NCBI GenBank assembly: GCA_001839685.1 | Contig: MLAK01000502.1 | Coordinates: 1 to 64,000, forward strand | Direction: 5' to 3' | Length of the DNA: 64,000 bases | Source: Tritrichomonas foetus | Lineage: Eukaryota; Parabasalia; Tritrichomonadida; Tritrichomonadidae | In this document: positions 20,680 to 31,897 of the stretch, piece by piece | How positions within the stretch are numbered: the stretch's first letter is position 1 | Layout of the letters: each line of letters opens with the position of its first letter | Made by a program: the position numbers and the translations under genes | The notes under the pieces: model-generated | Database searches by the model: none | The model's input: only the letters and a program-made list of their open reading frames with translations | Told to the model about the DNA's origin: nothing

Positions 20680-21391
20680 AATTTTTTTTTTGTCGATTTT
20701 TCTATGATCGCAGCTTTTTAACTATATATTTGGTTGTTTAATCTAAAATATCAAGAAGAGAGATTTGAGTTTCAAATATTGGATTTTTCTATTGATCATT
20801 GAATAATTCACCATTGATTTTCACCATACGATTCGTCCACCATTCAATTTTCACTTCATTTTCTTTCACACCGAATGAACTTTTTGTGAACTATTCGACT
20901 AGATAAACACTCATTCATTTTCAGTTATATGAATTATCAAGAGATTATATAAACGGTCGATTTCTTGCATTCGGATCATTTTACACAGTTTTTCTGCATG
21001 GAAAATATAAAACAAGACACATTTTAAGATTAAACATTATGATGAAGTTAGTACGATTTTCAGAACAAATATGTGAGAATCTCAGATGACAAGTTTCAAA
21101 AGCCCTCGTGATTGTGTTGTTATTTGGTCGAGACATCATTCAATATCAGCCCATTGTTGTTCTCAAATGTGATCATTTTTCAATAATCATTGAAAAACTG
21201 ATATCAATTATCAAAAAGCCTTGTCTTTTTATCGAAAAGTAAGGATTTATGTATACTTCCGTTGAAATTTGAAAACAATGTATGTCCCTTTTTCAGTGTA
21301 TTTTCAAAATTTTAGCCTTTTGATTGTCCTAAACTGTTTCCCTTCCAAAGTTAAGAAAAGCGAACTTTTTTTCATTTTTCGAAGTTTTCAA
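20675..21391. other. Divergent promoter region
   Basis: About 700 bases between the divergent P4-ATPase and TKL kinase genes. In-frame sequence from 21278 (an ATG) leads into the kinase but encodes a hydrophobic, Phe-rich stretch and contains the kinase initiator motif, so I treat it as upstream sequence. Confidence 0.5.
21372..21378 (+). promoter_or_regulatory. Initiator motif (TCATTTT)
   Basis: TCATTTT lies 20 bases before the ATG at 21392. It lies inside the longer open frame, which argues that transcription starts here and that the earlier ATG at 21278 is not used. Confidence 0.5.
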
Positions 21392-24300
21392 ATGAGTGAT
21401 TTTTTTGGGAAGCTTTCCCCTATTCTCACAGCTCTTCAGAATCTCCAGCGTTCGCAGTTCACAGTATATATCCATTGCTCCAAGCTAAACAGTCTTTTGC
21501 AAGCATTAAAAGAAATCCCGCATTGTATCGAAATTGAAAAAAATTACCAAATTAAACGATCAATTGGGTTCAAAAACCGAAACTCAATTAATACAATTAC
21601 TAACACTATTGAACAAGTTCAGAATCTTGCAAGCCAGTGCCTCAAAGACAGCTGCATCCATTATCTATTATCGAATCCAATTAAAACGACAAAGCGTGAA
21701 ATAAGGTCAATTCGAGAAACTCTTCATAGTAATTTCGAATCCTTGAAATTATCAGCTGTTGCCGCTCTTTTCAAATTGCCGCGAGATGACCTCGATTCAC
21801 AGGACCTCGTTGACATGAAGCGGATATCACAAATTCTGACACAGGTCTCACAAAAGACGAAAGACGATACAACAGAAAAAATTGCTCAACGGTTTAAATC
21901 GCTCAAAAAATTAGGAATTAATGCTGAACCAATGAATGAAAAGCCAGGAATGACTTCAGTTATCATTCCAGAGATTCCTTCAAATCTTCATCTTGTCATC
22001 AACCATGATGATGTCCAAATCATGAAGGAAATCGGAACAGGCCAATCAGGATCTGTCCACCTTGGCATGAAAGATGGCAAAGAAGTGGCCGTTAAAGTTT
22101 TATATAAAAGATTACTCACGCCGCCAGAATTAGAATCATTTCGAAGAGAAATTTATGCATTAAGCGTTCTCGACTTTCCAACCTTGCTGAAATTCTATGG
22201 ATATACGGTCGATCCTCCATTTTTAATAGTTACTGAATATATGTCGAATGGAAGTGTTTTTAATGTTTTAAGGAAAACGCCTGAAAAATTGACACCAACT
22301 AAACGGTCGCTCGTTGCGCTTGATGTTGCTCGTGGACTTGATTTCCTCCATCAAAGAAATATCATTCATCGTGACTTAAAATCTTTGAATGTTTTACTTG
22401 ATGATAATTATCGAGCTAAAATTTGCGACTTTGGAATGGTTCGCTTTAAAGATGATTCACCAAAGACTGGATTAATTGGAACAGCACATTGGATGGCTCC
22501 AGAAGTTTTAATGTCATCACCAACATATGATAATAAGGTTGATGTTTATTCGTTTGGAATCTTTTTATGGGAACTTTTAACAGGTGACATGCCTTATAAA
22601 GACTTAAAAACTGCTGAAATTATAACTAGAGTATCTGATGGACAAAGGCCTCCACTTGGTGATAATGTTCCACCGAAACTAAGAGATTTGATAACAAGAT
22701 GTTGGGATCAGGAACCTAAAAATCGCCCAACAATCACCAAGATTTTAATTGCATTAGAAGATCCTGGAACTCATTTTGTTGGTACTGATGAAGCTGAATT
22801 TATGTCATCTGCAGGAATCGTTCAATGCCGACATAAATCATCAATTTCAATGCCATATGAAATCCGAGCTCATAAAAGAAGGATTCCAGTGAGAAATCAA
22901 CAAAGTTATAGCATGACCAATGGCGGTGAACCATTTCCAGATTTATCAAATTTTGACCAAGTCACAGGAATGGATATTTTAGATACAGCTACACTTGTAG
23001 AAATTCTGATAGGAACTGATAAAACTACACAAAATGAAGTTTTTGAGAGACTATTTTCAATAATTGGTGAAAAATCATCTGAAGCTGAAGCAGCAGCCAA
23101 AGCTGGATTCAGTACAGTAGTAGCAACTGTATTAGATCAAAAAGACCAATCCAGTGATTTCATTCTTTCAAAATTACTTAAATGTAAAGCAACCAGTGTA
23201 TTTGATATCAATGTACTCAAGAGTTTACTTGCTTATTCAACAGTTGAAGACGAAGGTCTTCGATCGAAAGCTTTAGGTGTTTTAATTGTTGCTTCTGGTT
23301 TACAATTCGACTTTTTGAAAAGGTCGCCTTCATTTATTTTACAGTTATTGAAATTTTTATGTATGCCATTAGCACCACAACTCTGTAATTCACTTTTACA
23401 ACTTAGTAAACAACTTTTAAGCGCAACAAGTGCTTATCCAGGTGGTGCCCTTCAAATTCTATTCCAAGCAAAGAATCAGCTAAATGAGCAATTAAAGCCA
23501 GCAGTCATTTCATGTATTGTGTCAACTTTAAGGTTTAATGATGCACGAAATCAAATAACGCGCGATATGCTTATTGATGCTATTAAAGATATCAATTCTT
23601 CTTTAATTATACTTGAAGCATATGCTTCAGAGAATGATGAAAAGACAGCAAATGATTTATTATTTATTTCTTTATTATTTGCAGCTCGTACGAATGACAC
23701 AGCTTTTGAATTACTTGTTAAAACTGCTCATAAGCCACGATTTGTCTATGAAATTATTGAGCTTCTACCACTTGGTTTGAAACCTTCTGTTTCTTCACGT
23801 TTGTATCAACCAATTATGTCATTTAAAGAGTTTCTACCTCGTTTGAGAAATATTCCCGAGTTTTATAATGTTTTATCATATTGGATTGAAAATAAGGAAT
23901 ATGAACTTGTCTGTTCAGTATTACGAAGTGTTGACATTGTCACACCTGATGCGGTAAGACAATCAATACTATGTTTAGATATTGTAGAAGCCTTTAATTC
24001 TAGTAATAATGAAAGTGATCAAATTATGCTTATGGGCTGTGTTTATTCACTTGCAAAAGATGAAACCTATTACAGTGAATTTGATCAACTTTTCCCTAAA
24101 ATATGGAATATTATGATGAATGGTGATCCTAGTTTAAGACTTCCTTCTTTCCTTTCTATTGCTGCAATTGCACGAACAACAACATTAAGCGAGATAAATA
24201 TTCCACAGCTTGTCATTTTATCAGCAGAATTCGTTTCTTGTAATTCAACAATGACAAGAGAAGTCGCAATGAGAGTATTAAGGAAGCATATTAAAGATAA

Positions 24301-24475
24301 GGATGTTGATTTAAATGAAGTACTGGCAATGTTTTTGAATAATCATGAAAATTATAATGATAAAATTGAAAGGCGGACGATAAAAGCATTCAAGTCTGCA
24401 TGTAGATCAAATCCATCTTTTGATCATGCCCTGAAGAAGAAACTTGATCAGTTACCTGCAGCTGAAAAGAAATAA
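21392..24475 (+). CDS. TKL-family protein kinase with C-terminal helical repeats
   Basis: A 1,027-residue protein. Residues 1-200 form a helical N-terminal domain (MSDFFGKLSPILTAL...). A kinase domain at about 207-460 carries GTGQSGSV, VAVKVL, HRDLKSLNVLL, CDFGMV, GTAHWMAPEVL and DVYSFGIFLWELLTG. All catalytic residues are present, and the KSLN catalytic loop marks the tyrosine-kinase-like group. The rest (about 510-1,020) is alpha-helical in ARM/HEAT style. This architecture is common in the expanded TKL group of trichomonads. The substrate is unknown. I chose the ATG at 21392 because a TCATTTT initiator lies just upstream; the frame also has an ATG at 21278. The stop is TAAA. Confidence 0.92.
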   Translation: MSDFFGKLSPILTALQNLQRSQFTVYIHCSKLNSLLQALKEIPHCIEIEKNYQIKRSIGFKNRNSINTITNTIEQVQNLASQCLKDSCIHYLLSNPIKTTKREIRSIRETLHSNFESLKLSAVAALFKLPRDDLDSQDLVDMKRISQILTQVSQKTKDDTTEKIAQRFKSLKKLGINAEPMNEKPGMTSVIIPEIPSNLHLVINHDDVQIMKEIGTGQSGSVHLGMKDGKEVAVKVLYKRLLTPPELESFRREIYALSVLDFPTLLKFYGYTVDPPFLIVTEYMSNGSVFNVLRKTPEKLTPTKRSLVALDVARGLDFLHQRNIIHRDLKSLNVLLDDNYRAKICDFGMVRFKDDSPKTGLIGTAHWMAPEVLMSSPTYDNKVDVYSFGIFLWELLTGDMPYKDLKTAEIITRVSDGQRPPLGDNVPPKLRDLITRCWDQEPKNRPTITKILIALEDPGTHFVGTDEAEFMSSAGIVQCRHKSSISMPYEIRAHKRRIPVRNQQSYSMTNGGEPFPDLSNFDQVTGMDILDTATLVEILIGTDKTTQNEVFERLFSIIGEKSSEAEAAAKAGFSTVVATVLDQKDQSSDFILSKLLKCKATSVFDINVLKSLLAYSTVEDEGLRSKALGVLIVASGLQFDFLKRSPSFILQLLKFLCMPLAPQLCNSLLQLSKQLLSATSAYPGGALQILFQAKNQLNEQLKPAVISCIVSTLRFNDARNQITRDMLIDAIKDINSSLIILEAYASENDEKTANDLLFISLLFAARTNDTAFELLVKTAHKPRFVYEIIELLPLGLKPSVSSRLYQPIMSFKEFLPRLRNIPEFYNVLSYWIENKEYELVCSVLRSVDIVTPDAVRQSILCLDIVEAFNSSNNESDQIMLMGCVYSLAKDETYYSEFDQLFPKIWNIMMNGDPSLRLPSFLSIAAIARTTTLSEINIPQLVILSAEFVSCNSTMTREVAMRVLRKHIKDKDVDLNEVLAMFLNNHENYNDKIERRTIKAFKSACRSNPSFDHALKKKLDQLPAAEKK

Positions 24476-24539
24476 AATTTATACTATCCCAAGAAAATAT
24501 ATTTATAAATAAATGTTATTAAAATGTTTACTATATTAT

Positions 24540-26690
24540 TTAATTAATCATGTTTTTCAATAGGCTCACGACTGCTTTATGTTCGTTGTGCTCATCATTC
24601 AACAAATACATATTGGCTGCAATTTCAAGTTTATCAATTTCATGTGGACGATTGGATAAAATATATTTTGCATAGTCTGTTCTACTAAATCCATCTTGAA
24701 GGAGGCCACCTTTTCGGAAGGCTTTATAAATTAGTTCTTCTGGATATTTGAATTCGTGCAGAATGTATCCAAAAATAGTATAACATGATGAAAATCCATT
24801 CAAGCACCCTACATGTAACAAAAATAATAAAATGGTTCGATTCTTTCTATCAGGATTATATTGGTCCACTATTTGAGCACAATCCATTCTAATATCATTT
24901 ACATCTGGAATATATGCCCCATATTGAAAAGCTTTTTCAATGATTTTTCGGCCTTTATTAACTGTTGTTTTGTCATCTGAAAAAAGCAATTCTCTTCCAT
25001 AAGGATACATAGATTCGCTAAATCCTTGTTCATAGTAATATTGTAAATAATTGTAAAGAGCTTCATATTTTTCTTGAGGAACATTTTTCCTACATGACAT
25101 GTTCAAATACAATTCGACATCTTTTAACACAGAAAAAACATAACTTTTATCTTTCATCTCTTTAGAAGATAATGCAATTTCACTTTCATTGATATGCTCA
25201 TAAAGTACTGAATATGAATCGTGATTTCCAGCATCTATTGATCTGAGTAAATATTTTAAACCTTTGAGGGGTTTATACCTGCGGAATTTTTTGTTAAAAA
25301 AATTCAAACCAAGAATATGATCAATAAATGCTTGGTTTCCACTAATATGATATTTTTGTGATAATTTGATTAAATAGAAAAATTGATCTTCATCATCAGA
25401 ATATCCCCATTGGTGATTGATGTAATAAAATCCTAAATTCCGAGTTGAATCTGGTCCCTTCTGAAGAAAACCTTTGACATTGATATTAAATCCTCGATCA
25501 TTACCCATATGAAGAGTATAATCATGGAAAAGTATACCAATTTTATTAAAAATATTTGTTTGTTCAAACTTTTGACAACAAAATGAATTAAACAATGTAT
25601 TATGAACGTGATCAGTCAAATATGAATATTTTGATGATTTTTGATATTTTTTTATATAAGGTCGAAGTAATCCAAAGAGTTTTTGATATAATTGTGAACT
25701 TTTAAAGATATAACTTTTCGATAAATGATATGATAAATAATAAATATCTTTCCCAAGTTCTTCATTCGGTTCAATTCCTTTCCCTACGAATAAACATATA
25801 CCAAGCATTGAGGCAGAAAGCAAATTTTTAGATAAAGATGCTTTACAAAAATAATTAAAAGCTTTGCATTCATTTATTAAAAAGCAATTCCCTTTGAGGT
25901 GAGCACCAGCGATCTCATAACAAGCATAAACGCTGCATTTTTCAAAACATAATTTTAGAAGCTTTACTGCTTGAAATCTATTATGGTAAGCTCCACCTTT
26001 CCCACAGATCCTATAAATAGAAATGGCTGCTAATGCGTCATAATTGTGAATATTAGCTGATCGAATAAACATTTGGTATGCATTTCCGAAATCTTGAAAA
26101 TTTTCACAAATGAAACCTAAATAAAGGAATGAATAAGAAACAATTTTTTCAAATTCTGTCCTTTTTTTTCGATGATAATTTTTTTCATTTTGACCATTAT
26201 TATAATGATTATGATTACTCTTAACTGGTTGATAAAATCCATTTTCAATTTCTTGTTCTAATATGTCCATTTTATCAGAAATTGTTTTCACGTGAAATTT
26301 TTTAAGTTTTCGTTCAATTCGACTTTGAAGCTGAGTTTCACTTGAAATATTGGAATTAAAATATAAATTTTTGGTAATTAAATTAAAATAATAGTAAGCT
26401 TTGTCAAGATCTCGAGAAATTGGTAAAATACCTTCAAAATAATATTTGCCAAGAAAATAATATGATTCCATAATTTTATTTTTTGATGCTTCTAACATCA
26501 ATTCAAAACAAATTTCGGAATCTTTTTCTGTTTTATCTTCTAGAAGAAATATTTTTTTCCCAAGTTCATATATTTTATGTGGATTTTCTGAGCTCAGAAA
26601 GATTCTTAATTGTTCATTGATTTCAAGAAGTTCGAGCCCTGGCATATTTAAAGCATCTGCAAAGAGAGAGCTATTACTTATTGAACTCAT
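24540..26690 (-). CDS. Sel1-like repeat protein
   Basis: A 716-residue helical protein with Sel1-like/TPR-type repeats. Segments such as YYFLGKYYFEGILPISRDLDKAYYYF and CFEKCSVYACYEIAGAHLKGN show the A-x2-L(G)-x-(Y/C)-x2-G spacing with Ala/Tyr-rich helices, spread over about residues 60-320 and again after 430. Sel1-repeat proteins act as scaffolds, for example in ERAD and signalling; in trichomonads they form a large family, often fused to kinases, and this copy shows no kinase domain. The ATG at 26690 follows TTCATCCAAATC, an initiator-like context, so it is preferred over the non-ATG extension to 26711. The stop is TAAA and the gene is convergent with the TKL kinase. Confidence 0.8.
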   Translation of the reverse strand: MSSISNSSLFADALNMPGLELLEINEQLRIFLSSENPHKIYELGKKIFLLEDKTEKDSEICFELMLEASKNKIMESYYFLGKYYFEGILPISRDLDKAYYYFNLITKNLYFNSNISSETQLQSRIERKLKKFHVKTISDKMDILEQEIENGFYQPVKSNHNHYNNGQNEKNYHRKKRTEFEKIVSYSFLYLGFICENFQDFGNAYQMFIRSANIHNYDALAAISIYRICGKGGAYHNRFQAVKLLKLCFEKCSVYACYEIAGAHLKGNCFLINECKAFNYFCKASLSKNLLSASMLGICLFVGKGIEPNEELGKDIYYLSYHLSKSYIFKSSQLYQKLFGLLRPYIKKYQKSSKYSYLTDHVHNTLFNSFCCQKFEQTNIFNKIGILFHDYTLHMGNDRGFNINVKGFLQKGPDSTRNLGFYYINHQWGYSDDEDQFFYLIKLSQKYHISGNQAFIDHILGLNFFNKKFRRYKPLKGLKYLLRSIDAGNHDSYSVLYEHINESEIALSSKEMKDKSYVFSVLKDVELYLNMSCRKNVPQEKYEALYNYLQYYYEQGFSESMYPYGRELLFSDDKTTVNKGRKIIEKAFQYGAYIPDVNDIRMDCAQIVDQYNPDRKNRTILLFLLHVGCLNGFSSCYTIFGYILHEFKYPEELIYKAFRKGGLLQDGFSRTDYAKYILSNRPHEIDKLEIAANMYLLNDEHNEHKAVVSLLKNMIN

Positions 26691-26695
26691 GATTT

Positions 26696-26701
26696 GGATG
26701 A
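26696..26701 (-). promoter_or_regulatory. Initiator-like motif (TCATCC)
   Basis: TCATCC on the minus strand lies five bases upstream of the ATG at 26690. Confidence 0.35.
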
Positions 26702-27094
26702 ATAATCTCACTTTTTGAACATATCAAACCAGATATTCTCTTAATTTATTGAGGAATGAAGAATTCGCAAATTTGACTCACAGAAAAACAATCTCAAACT
26801 GACAGAACCTAAAGGTGAAATGACAGTTGAACCTACAAAATTGATAGTTCATAGATGTGCCTATGCTTCTTATTTTATTAATTTATTTGTTTTTTCTTTC
26901 GGAGAAGAGCTCCTCTCAGCTTTTTCCAACAATTCAATTTCATTAAAAATTTACAAATGAAGTTTTATATAAGTTTTATATAAAAATTATCTAACATGCT
27001 AATAAATATATACACATTCTGTTTGACTATACTTCAAGTATACTAATCAATTTTCAAGATTCCTTCCTCCAATGAACGATCTGAATTATCATAT
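26702..27094. other. Intergenic region
   Basis: About 390 AT-rich bases between the Sel1 gene promoter and the 3' end of the CHD gene on the same strand. Nothing else seen. Confidence 0.4.
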
Positions 27095-30000
27095 TTAAAT
27101 ATTAGGTATTCCGGTATTATCACCAGTTACAGTATTTTCAGTATTTCCAATAATTCCTCTTCTTCTTCTACGTGAACTGTCTGGCATGATTTCTTCTCGA
27201 TCGGAATCATTATTATCGTCATCAGGTTCAGGAACATACTTTGTATTTCTTGTTCGAATTCGAGTTGTTTTTATGACAGGTCTATACGTTTCTCTATCAC
27301 GATAGGTTTGATCACCGTTGTAATCATCATCTTTATCTGCTTCCATGAGTGATTTCATGAGTTTAAAACAAGAAGCAACCGTTGAATTTGAGAAACCAAA
27401 CATAAATGGGCCAGAAACGGTTGTATGTTTTCTTTTTTGAAGTCCAGCACGGCCACGAGCTTTTTGGACTTCTTGGATCACTTGTTCCCATACACCAGAT
27501 GATGTATGTGAAGTAAATACTTTTTCTGGTTCAATTAAATGTTTTACAATATATTTAATATCACCATTGGCTGCTCTAGTTGTTGATCCTTCATACCAAC
27601 TTTTTTCAGATGGATCACGAATAGAGAAATATTGTCTATTGCATTTAAATCCAACAGGAACTGATGATGTAGGTGTGTCAAATTTACCGAGATCAAAAAT
27701 CGTAAGGGTGTTTCCTAATTCAAGTGGCATTGATGGTAATTCACTAAATTCACTCTGATAGATTTCATATTCATCATCATTGTTATTCTCAGACTCATCT
27801 GAACGGAATCTTTCAAAAGATTTATAACAGACAGATAGAATATAATTCGCCCGAATTATTCTAGTTTTATCCATGTAAAGGAAGGCAAAATCACCCGGAT
27901 CTTTTGGTTTTTGTGGACGGAATTTCGTTCTCTCGAAATCAGCACAACGTGAAAAGTCTTCTTTTAGTTTATCATTTAATTTTTCTGCAAAAGGACGCTC
28001 TGGATCAACAATCCATGTAGAAACCTGTAGAAGTCCAATGTCATTTATTGCTTTAAGCATAGCAAGATCATATTCCCAGTTCCACCATTCTGGTGCAGAA
28101 TCCCATTCTTTAATAGTTTTTAGTTTTTCTAATTCTTCGTTTCCAAAAGTAGCCAAAAATCTACGAATCTGTGAAAGATCATGTACATTGGCTTTTAGAC
28201 GAGTAATCCAAACTTTATTGCCATAAGGACCAAGCCTCTGAAGAATTCTTTTAATTTGAGATGGCTCAAGTTTATCATTTGCTAACTCATATAATAATAA
28301 TCCATTTTCTATAACAGTGTCAAGTGCAATACAGGTCAACACAGAGTAATGTCTTAATTTTTCCCAATCAATTTTGTCAAATGGAATATCAAATGAATTT
28401 ATTTCTGTTTTAATATTTTCATTATTAATATTATGAATGGTTTCATCATTAGCTTCAAAATTTGTTTCATCACTTAATGTTTTATTTTCGGTTTTTTCTT
28501 GTATAAATTCTTCTTTATTTTGATTGTTTCCAGGAATAGTTACTTGATGGTTTTCGTTTGAAGTTGATTTTTCTGGGAAGCCAAGCATTGTGAGTGTTTG
28601 GAATAATGAAATAAATTCTTCATCGGTCATTTCAAGTCTATTAAAGATGTTCATATGATCTTCTTTCCATTCTTTTGGACCTAAAAAGCTCTTTGGAAAC
28701 TTTTCTATTGTTTGTGCTTCACCAAGGAATTGCAAAACTAATTGCCTTGAAATCTTTTGAACCATTTTATCAGTGTAAACCGGTGCAGGACCTTCAAGTG
28801 AAACTCCTTCAAGAACACGTGAAGATTGGCCTAATCCATTTTTATAAATGCCAAAAAGAAGAGCATATTCAACCATTGGATCAACACCAGATCGATCTTT
28901 AGATACGGGCCAGTTATCAATTGGTTGTTGAAGAAGTGTTAAAACTTGATGTAGATTATAAAAGAAAAATATACGTTTGAACAAAGTATCTTTCTTTTCA
29001 GTCCATTCCTCAAGTGGTGTGGAAAATTTCTTTTCTGCATTTAAAATGTCATCAGTCTTATCTTCAAGACTTGTAACATCCAAAATTTTCATTAGGAGAA
29101 TTTTATCTTCTTCTGCTAAAGGTTCAACTTTCGCTGCATATAAAATGAGTGCTTTTTCAATTGCGCTTCCACAAAAGCCTTGATGCATAATTCTAGCTGC
29201 AATTGCTCTTGGTGTAGGATTTGTTAGTGATGAAATTTTCTTTCTCCGACGCTTATCATCATCATCATCACTTAAATCATTGAATTTAACACTCTTTTTC
29301 TTGCATCTTCGTTCAGTTAATTCTTCTTCACTTTTATCAAGTTTAATTTCTGGTAAAGCTTTTGACCAGAAATCTTTGGAATTCATATCAAGTGTATCTC
29401 CTTCAGCATCAAATTTAGCTTTAGCGAAATATGAATCACCACCTGTTACAACATCTCTAGTGAATGATTTGGACCTTTTATCAAGAATTTGATCAATATC
29501 TGCTGCGCAGAAGTTATTAATTTCTGAATCATCATCATTAGCAATGTTATAAACACCACTTCGAAGGAGTTTTTCAACTTCCTTTGCAGCCATTGGTCTT
29601 TGCTTGGAATTAATTTCTCCTCCATCTAAAATTGCATGATCTAAACCTAACTTTTTAGATGCACGATCAAGCATTTCAAGTTCATAAGTACCTCTTGTTA
29701 CAAGACGGTAGACTTTGACTTTTGATTTTTGTCCAATTCTATGACATCTTGATTCTGCTTGAAGATCGTTTTGTGGATTCCAATCACTATCATAAATAAT
29801 GACAGTATCGGCTGCAGTTAAATTAATACCAACACCACCTGCTCTTGTACATAGTAAGAAGACAAAAGCATTTGGATCTGCTGCAAATCTTTCAATTGCG
29901 TTTTGTCTTTCATTTTCTGGGACACTTCCATCAATTCTTTCAGGTTTTATTCCTTTCAATGCAAAATATTCGTCGAGAATATCAAGAACACGAACCATTT

Positions 30001-31897
30001 GTGAGAAGATAAGTACCTTATGACCATCAGCTTGAAGTTTCGGTAACAATTTATCAATAAGAATCAATTTTCCAGAAGAATCAACAATTGATCTTAATTG
30101 AACTTCTTCATCTGTGATTGGCTTACCAAGCTTTTCAGCAACTTTCTTTTCAATGCTATTTGTTGCGCCTTTTAATAGAAATGGATGATTACAAACCTTT
30201 CTAAGCTGCATCATCAGGTTTAATAAAGATGGTAAAGCACCACCTGTGATTTGTGTCAATAAAACACCGGCATTATCATGTAAAAGTGCACCATAGTAAG
30301 TTTTTTGTGTTCTTGTAAGTTCCACTTCAATGATGGTTTCTTCTTTAGCAGCAATTGTTGTATCAACATCGGATTTCTTTCTTCTTAACATATAAGGTTT
30401 AATCAGTTCTTGAAGTTGCTTTAAATGCCCTGCTTCTTCAATAACACCAAATCTTTCAAGAAATGCTGAAAGATCACCAAATCGATTTGGATGTAAGAAA
30501 TGAAGAAGTGACCAAAGTTCTTCAACGTTATTTTGAACAGGGGTTCCTGTTAATAATGTGCAATGTTCATATTGAATTTGTTGTAAAAGTTGATAGCATT
30601 TTCCAGAATGATTTTTAAGACGATGACCTTCATCCAAAACCAAATATCTCCATTCAATTGCTTGGAAGATTTCGAAATCAGTCATAAAAGTTTCATAGTT
30701 GGTGATTAAAACATCAAATTGGATTAAATCCAATAATCTATGACCTTCAGAATCATAAACAAACATTTCATATCTTTGGATGACTTCTTTAGCTTGTGCA
30801 CCACCATGATAAATAATTACATTTAATTTTGTCCACCTTTCAAATTCATTTCTCCAATGTGGAAGGGTTGAAAGTGGAGCAATGACTAAAAATGGTCCAG
30901 TAATATTATGATTAAATGAAATATCATTTAATGTTGTTACAATTTGAAGAGTTTTACCAAGTCCCATTTCATCAGCCAAGATTGAATTAATTGAATTGTA
31001 CCAACAATATCTTAACCAGTTAACTCCATCAACTTGGTAGTCTCTCAATTGGTTTCCATCATCATCAACTGTTAAAGGATCTTTTAGTTTTACAAAAGAT
31101 TTTGGATCCACGTTTCTTTTATGTTTTTCATCAATTTTTATTGGATTTGAATGTTTCAATCTTTGTTCATATTTTTCGATTGCTGTTTTATCAGGAATAT
31201 CATTTTTATCTTCCCATGTCGCCATATCATAACCTTGACCACGCCATTTTACCAAATATTTATCGTTACTATTGTCATGGGCGATTACACGATCAACTTC
31301 AAACCAATTTGCACTTAGTTCATCGGCATTAAGTGTCATTAATGAAGGAATTGAAAGACTTTGTGAGAGGTCGCCTTGACGTTTTTTGTTGTTGAATTTT
31401 TTAATTGCATTTTCTCCTCCAGACATTACCATTAAATCATTTTTCTGAACATAGCTGCAATGTATATAACTTTTCCCAGTCCATTTTACATAATAAGTTG
31501 GATTTTCTTCATCTGATTCATCTTCATTAATATCTTCACTCCCTTTCACACCCACAATTTGCTGGACAAGTGGAATATTATCTTCACCATTTTCACCATC
31601 AACTGACTCGGAATCAGCGTTGGTTTCATCTTCCGTCGTGATTTGTGTTGCTGTGAAGAATAAAGCTGTATGTTTTGGCTTTGTTAATTGTTTTAATTCT
31701 TTGCTGGATGATTTTTTCATGCGCTTGTTTTCTGTTTCTTCCTCTTCCTCCCCGAGATAATGGTCGTCTGACGAATCTGACGAATCTGCTGAAGATGATG
31801 TTTCGCCGAAGTCGAATTCGTTTTCTGATGTTGATTCAAAGTCAGGGCGTGCTGGTGGTCTTCTTCCCCTTCGTTTTGGTGCGGTTCTCCGCTTCAT
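27095..31897 (-). CDS. CHD1-like chromatin-remodelling ATPase
   Basis: A 1,600-residue Snf2-family nucleosome remodeler of the CHD group. Order: a basic then acidic N-terminus (RRTAPKRRGRRPP and Ser/Asp runs); a chromodomain around residues 110-165 (YYVKWTGKSYIHCSYV); a second around 200-245 (YLVKWRGQGYDMATWE); and the ATPase with DEMGLGKT, DEGHRLKN and LLTGTPVQNN. The helicase C lobe has VLIFSQMVRVLDIL, ERIDG, RAGGVGINL and ESRCHRIGQ. The C-terminal half is helical and may include a diverged SANT/SLIDE-like region (around EWWNWEYDLAMLKAI). It acts in the nucleus on nucleosome spacing during transcription. The Walker B box reads DEGH where CHD1 proteins usually have DEAH. The ATG at 31897 follows a TCAATTTT motif and the stop is TAAA. 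Confidence 0.95.
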   Translation of the reverse strand: MKRRTAPKRRGRRPPARPDFESTSENEFDFGETSSSADSSDSSDDHYLGEEEEETENKRMKKSSSKELKQLTKPKHTALFFTATQITTEDETNADSESVDGENGEDNIPLVQQIVGVKGSEDINEDESDEENPTYYVKWTGKSYIHCSYVQKNDLMVMSGGENAIKKFNNKKRQGDLSQSLSIPSLMTLNADELSANWFEVDRVIAHDNSNDKYLVKWRGQGYDMATWEDKNDIPDKTAIEKYEQRLKHSNPIKIDEKHKRNVDPKSFVKLKDPLTVDDDGNQLRDYQVDGVNWLRYCWYNSINSILADEMGLGKTLQIVTTLNDISFNHNITGPFLVIAPLSTLPHWRNEFERWTKLNVIIYHGGAQAKEVIQRYEMFVYDSEGHRLLDLIQFDVLITNYETFMTDFEIFQAIEWRYLVLDEGHRLKNHSGKCYQLLQQIQYEHCTLLTGTPVQNNVEELWSLLHFLHPNRFGDLSAFLERFGVIEEAGHLKQLQELIKPYMLRRKKSDVDTTIAAKEETIIEVELTRTQKTYYGALLHDNAGVLLTQITGGALPSLLNLMMQLRKVCNHPFLLKGATNSIEKKVAEKLGKPITDEEVQLRSIVDSSGKLILIDKLLPKLQADGHKVLIFSQMVRVLDILDEYFALKGIKPERIDGSVPENERQNAIERFAADPNAFVFLLCTRAGGVGINLTAADTVIIYDSDWNPQNDLQAESRCHRIGQKSKVKVYRLVTRGTYELEMLDRASKKLGLDHAILDGGEINSKQRPMAAKEVEKLLRSGVYNIANDDDSEINNFCAADIDQILDKRSKSFTRDVVTGGDSYFAKAKFDAEGDTLDMNSKDFWSKALPEIKLDKSEEELTERRCKKKSVKFNDLSDDDDDKRRRKKISSLTNPTPRAIAARIMHQGFCGSAIEKALILYAAKVEPLAEEDKILLMKILDVTSLEDKTDDILNAEKKFSTPLEEWTEKKDTLFKRIFFFYNLHQVLTLLQQPIDNWPVSKDRSGVDPMVEYALLFGIYKNGLGQSSRVLEGVSLEGPAPVYTDKMVQKISRQLVLQFLGEAQTIEKFPKSFLGPKEWKEDHMNIFNRLEMTDEEFISLFQTLTMLGFPEKSTSNENHQVTIPGNNQNKEEFIQEKTENKTLSDETNFEANDETIHNINNENIKTEINSFDIPFDKIDWEKLRHYSVLTCIALDTVIENGLLLYELANDKLEPSQIKRILQRLGPYGNKVWITRLKANVHDLSQIRRFLATFGNEELEKLKTIKEWDSAPEWWNWEYDLAMLKAINDIGLLQVSTWIVDPERPFAEKLNDKLKEDFSRCADFERTKFRPQKPKDPGDFAFLYMDKTRIIRANYILSVCYKSFERFRSDESENNNDDEYEIYQSEFSELPSMPLELGNTLTIFDLGKFDTPTSSVPVGFKCNRQYFSIRDPSEKSWYEGSTTRAANGDIKYIVKHLIEPEKVFTSHTSSGVWEQVIQEVQKARGRAGLQKRKHTTVSGPFMFGFSNSTVASCFKLMKSLMEADKDDDYNGDQTYRDRETYRPVIKTTRIRTRNTKYVPEPDDDNNDSDREEIMPDSSRRRRRGIIGNTENTVTGDNTGIPNI

